Part shown: one piece after another, positions 14,194 to 16,327 of the stretch
Layout: every line of letters begins with the position of its first letter
Numbering within the stretch: position 1 is the stretch's first letter
Source: a bacterium
Lineage (GTDB): Bacteria; Dependentiae; Babeliae; Babeliales; UASB340
DNA length: 16,327 nt
Reading direction: 5' to 3'
Assembly (NCBI GenBank): GCA_030630075.1
Contig: DAOVNS010000022.1
Span: forward strand, 1-16,327
Notes under the pieces: generated by a model
Databases searched by the model: none
What the model saw: only the letters and a program-made list of their open reading frames with translations
Told to the model about the DNA's origin: nothing
Made by a program: the position numbers and the translations under genes

Positions 14194-15753
14194 ATGGTTT
14201 TTAAGAATTATCTAAAATATTTTGTTTTATCAATCTTTGTTTTTGGGAATGTAAATTCTGCAACAATTAATTTATTTAATCATTCAAAACATCCTGCTTA
14301 TTTTGAGATTGATGTTGATAATTGGTTTGATAAAGAAGTTGTTGTAATGCCCCTTGAAAGTTATAGGCGATCGGGCATTGGCGATATTAATAAAGTTTCA
14401 GCTCTTTCTTTGATGCCGCCTGTTCCTAATAGGGGTGTTGATTCTGCTGAACAGTTGCAAGCTGCAGAAAAACTAGAAACTGCTGAACAGTTGCCAACTG
14501 TAAGTCAGTTACCGAGCGCAGAAGAGTTAAAAAAAGATATTAAATCTAGACTTGAGAAGTCTCAACCTGAAAAGCCTTGGCTTGAAAAGTTTAAACTTGA
14601 AGAGTTGCAACTCGATGATCAGAATTTACGCAGCTTGGTAATATCAATTCCACTTGATGAAAATAAAAGTGAATACAATGTTAGTTTTGATATTGATGCA
14701 GAAGATAATCCTGTATTAAAAAGGGGTGCTTACGGAATCGAAAAAACTATTAAATTTTTAGTAGTTTCGGATGTACATACAATTGCCAAAACTGAACATG
14801 AATTATCAACAATGAATTTGGATCTTTATGGTGGAGATGCAAAAAGAGAAAAAGTTTTAAATAAACATCGCAATAAAATCGCAATGCGTGATCGTATGAT
14901 TTCTTATATTAATGATCCTACTAAAAATATTCGTTCTGTTATTATGCCTGGTGATAATGCTGGTGGTTATGGAAAAAAATCAGAAAAAGAGGCATTTGAA
15001 TTTGTTTGGTACAATCCATTAAAGAGTGCTTTGATTTCTGCAGGAGGAAGACCATTTTTAGGCATTGGAAATCACGATATTTATTGGTCTAGTTTTTTTG
15101 AACCTCAACCCACAAAGATGTTACGATTTATTAAATCTATTTATGGAAATTATAACTATTCATATAATATCGGCACCATGCATTTTATTAACTTGAGCCA
15201 GTGTCCATCTTTAAAAGAAATTCGCGGAGTTGATCCATCATTGTTTTTTTTAGCCAGTGATCTAAAAAATAATGTTAATACAACACAACCTATTGTTATA
15301 TTCTTCCATTATCCGATTCACGGACATATGAGTGATTGGTGGTCTAAATTTGAAAAAGACATTTTTTATACCATGATCCAAGATTATAATGTTGTTTTAA
15401 TCGCATGTGGCCATTCGCACAAAAGTGCAAAATACGAATTTAGGGATAAAAAAATACCCGTTATTCTTGCGGCGGGAAGTGAATTTGCTCAAGTAAAATG
15501 GCTTCCGGCAAATCCAACAAATGTTTATATTAAATTTATTGATGCTGATGGAAATAGAGTTGCTGGAAGTCAAAGATTCAGAGTAGAAGAAGAGGGTGAT
15601 GGGGTTACTCGTGGTATTGAAATTGAATCGGAAGATGTTGAAGAAGTGCAAAGTTTGGAAAATCAAGATTTATCAAATCAAGATTTATCAAATCAAGATT
15701 TGGAATCTAATGTTTGTATATTAAATGAAGTTTTAGGGCAAGAAGATAAATAA
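14194..15753 (+). CDS. Secreted calcineurin-like metallophosphoesterase
   Basis: 519 residues with a signal peptide (about 1-23, cleavage near NSA/TI), so periplasmic or exported. The phosphoesterase domain spans about 185-460 and has all metal-binding motifs: SDVH with Asp193 and His195, GD with Asp254, GNHD with Asn293-His294, FFHYP with His372, and GHSH with His407 and His409. It is therefore predicted to be an active two-metal hydrolase; the substrate (phosphomonoester, diester or nucleotide) is unknown. The N-terminal 24-180 looks like a small beta domain (INLFNHSKHPAYFEIDVDNW) plus a Glu/Gln/Leu-rich low-complexity stretch (SAEQLQAAEKLETAEQLPTV and similar). The C-terminus is acidic with a repeated NQDLS. 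AAGGAGAG at 14183-14190 supports the start. It stands alone between the rplU terminator and a convergent gene. Confidence 0.88.
   Translation: MVFKNYLKYFVLSIFVFGNVNSATINLFNHSKHPAYFEIDVDNWFDKEVVVMPLESYRRSGIGDINKVSALSLMPPVPNRGVDSAEQLQAAEKLETAEQLPTVSQLPSAEELKKDIKSRLEKSQPEKPWLEKFKLEELQLDDQNLRSLVISIPLDENKSEYNVSFDIDAEDNPVLKRGAYGIEKTIKFLVVSDVHTIAKTEHELSTMNLDLYGGDAKREKVLNKHRNKIAMRDRMISYINDPTKNIRSVIMPGDNAGGYGKKSEKEAFEFVWYNPLKSALISAGGRPFLGIGNHDIYWSSFFEPQPTKMLRFIKSIYGNYNYSYNIGTMHFINLSQCPSLKEIRGVDPSLFFLASDLKNNVNTTQPIVIFFHYPIHGHMSDWWSKFEKDIFYTMIQDYNVVLIACGHSHKSAKYEFRDKKIPVILAAGSEFAQVKWLPANPTNVYIKFIDADGNRVAGSQRFRVEEEGDGVTRGIEIESEDVEEVQSLENQDLSNQDLSNQDLESNVCILNEVLGQEDK
15661..15702 (+). repeat. 15-bp tandem repeat in the phosphoesterase C-terminus
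   Basis: AATCAAGATTTATCA occurs exactly at 15661-15675 and 15676-15690, with a partial third copy from 15691. In frame it encodes repeated NQDLS. Such a unit can vary in copy number by slippage without shifting the frame. Confidence 0.9.
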
Positions 15754-15799
15754 TAAATAAAGATATAAAAGATGGTGTGAAGCAAAAAAAAACATACAT

Positions 15800-15828
15800 G
15801 CCCCGCGCATCCCTCGGATGCGCGGGGC
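15800..15828. terminator. Perfect GC-rich hairpin between convergent genes
   Basis: GCCCCGCGCATCC (15800-15812) and GGATGCGCGGGGC (15816-15828) form a perfect 13-bp stem with a CTC loop, about 85% G+C in a genome near 30%. A9 at 15784-15792 becomes a T9 run on the - strand, seven bases past the hairpin, so it probably ends the - strand gene. On the + strand the nearest T run is about 20 bases away. It could also be an interspersed palindromic repeat. Confidence 0.65.
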
Positions 15829-15856
15829 GCAAAATATTAAATTATTTTTTTATATT

Positions 15857-16300
15857 TTAAAGACGTCGCCGTGTTTCTTCTGCTTCTGCGCAAATATCTA
15901 AAATTTCATGAGCAGCAGACGTAAATTCGTTGAAACTTAATGTTTCTTCTGACAACATTGTTTCTATGCATGTCTGTGTCGCCAATGAATTTATTTTATC
16001 ATCGATAGTTTTTATGTGTTTATCTAATATAGGTTTTATTATTGATTCGTTATTATTTAGAATAAAATCTATATTGTGAATTGTTTTTTTGATATCAATG
16101 ATTTCTTTTAGAAGGACTTCATCTTTTTTCTTTGAATCTAAGTCAGCATATAATTTTGTCGATAAGATTTTTTTTATTGGAGTTGATTGATTTTGTGTAA
16201 TCCATTCAAAAATTAATCCTAATCGTGTATTTATATTTAAGGCATTTAATTGTATGTTTGCTGAAAATATAAGGAATAAAGTCAGGAATATTTTTTTCAT
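15857..16300 (-). CDS. Small secreted helical protein, unknown family
   Basis: 147 residues on the - strand. On that strand AAGAAGG lies six bases before the ATG. A signal peptide is at about 1-20 (MKKIFLTLFLIFSANIQLNA/LN). The mature protein has no membrane helix and is largely predicted helix (ILSTKLYADLDSKKKDEVLL, then a long Ile/Lys/Asn-rich stretch). Two cysteines in the C-terminal half (near 113 and 137, in TQTCIETM and LDICAEAE) could form a disulfide. It ends ETRRRL. No known family recognised; size and style resemble 11178-11597. It is convergent with the phosphoesterase gene. The stop at 15857-15859 follows the GC-rich hairpin in genomic order, so that hairpin would terminate it. 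Confidence 0.75.
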   Translation of the reverse strand: MKKIFLTLFLIFSANIQLNALNINTRLGLIFEWITQNQSTPIKKILSTKLYADLDSKKKDEVLLKEIIDIKKTIHNIDFILNNNESIIKPILDKHIKTIDDKINSLATQTCIETMLSEETLSFNEFTSAAHEILDICAEAEETRRRL

Positions 16301-16327
16301 AAAAACCTTCTTTATTTATATAACTTA

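Overview
The window is chromosomal bacterial DNA, strongly AT-rich (roughly 30% G+C by eye), with 18 supportable protein genes. Seventeen are on the + strand and one is at the right end on the - strand. I found no tRNA, full rRNA, CRISPR array, transposase or phage gene. An LpxB (lipid A synthesis) points to a Gram-negative envelope. The low G+C and the many small secreted or membrane-anchored coiled-coil proteins without recognisable families fit a host-associated or reduced-genome lineage. My best guess is Candidatus Dependentiae (TM6). That placement is inference from gene style, not a marker phylogeny.

Layout. (1) 1-320 holds a 59-bp near-perfect inverted repeat around a 109-bp centre, an orphan REP/MITE-like element. 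A small DUF5676-like membrane protein (321-626) and a clear terminator follow. (2) 627-1011 is non-coding apart from an 11-codon signal-peptide-like stub. (3) 1012-6518 is a tight five-gene run: argS, lepA, an HspR-like MerR regulator, htpX, and a pgsA-type phosphatidyltransferase. Gaps are 3 to 19 nt. It links translation, heat-shock-type regulation, membrane proteolysis and phospholipid synthesis. (4) 6609-11597 is the accessory part: seven consecutive small genes. Six share a design of N-terminal export or hydrophobic segment, short linker, one Ala/Gly-rich membrane helix, then a helical or coiled-coil segment with a charged tail. Two of them (9239-9721 and 9816-10337) are a tandem duplication that carried its terminator along. 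(5) 11615-13983 returns to housekeeping genes: lpxB, ssb and rplU (without the usual rpmA next to it), followed by an unexplained structured stretch and a terminator. (6) 14194-15753 is a secreted calcineurin-like phosphoesterase. It converges on a small secreted helical protein (15857-16300, - strand) with a perfect GC-rich hairpin between them.

Functionally, the housekeeping genes are ordinary. What deserves attention is the envelope-protein cluster at 6609-11597, the inverted-repeat element at the left edge, and several compact secondary structures in non-coding DNA. No experimental function can be assigned to the cluster from sequence alone.
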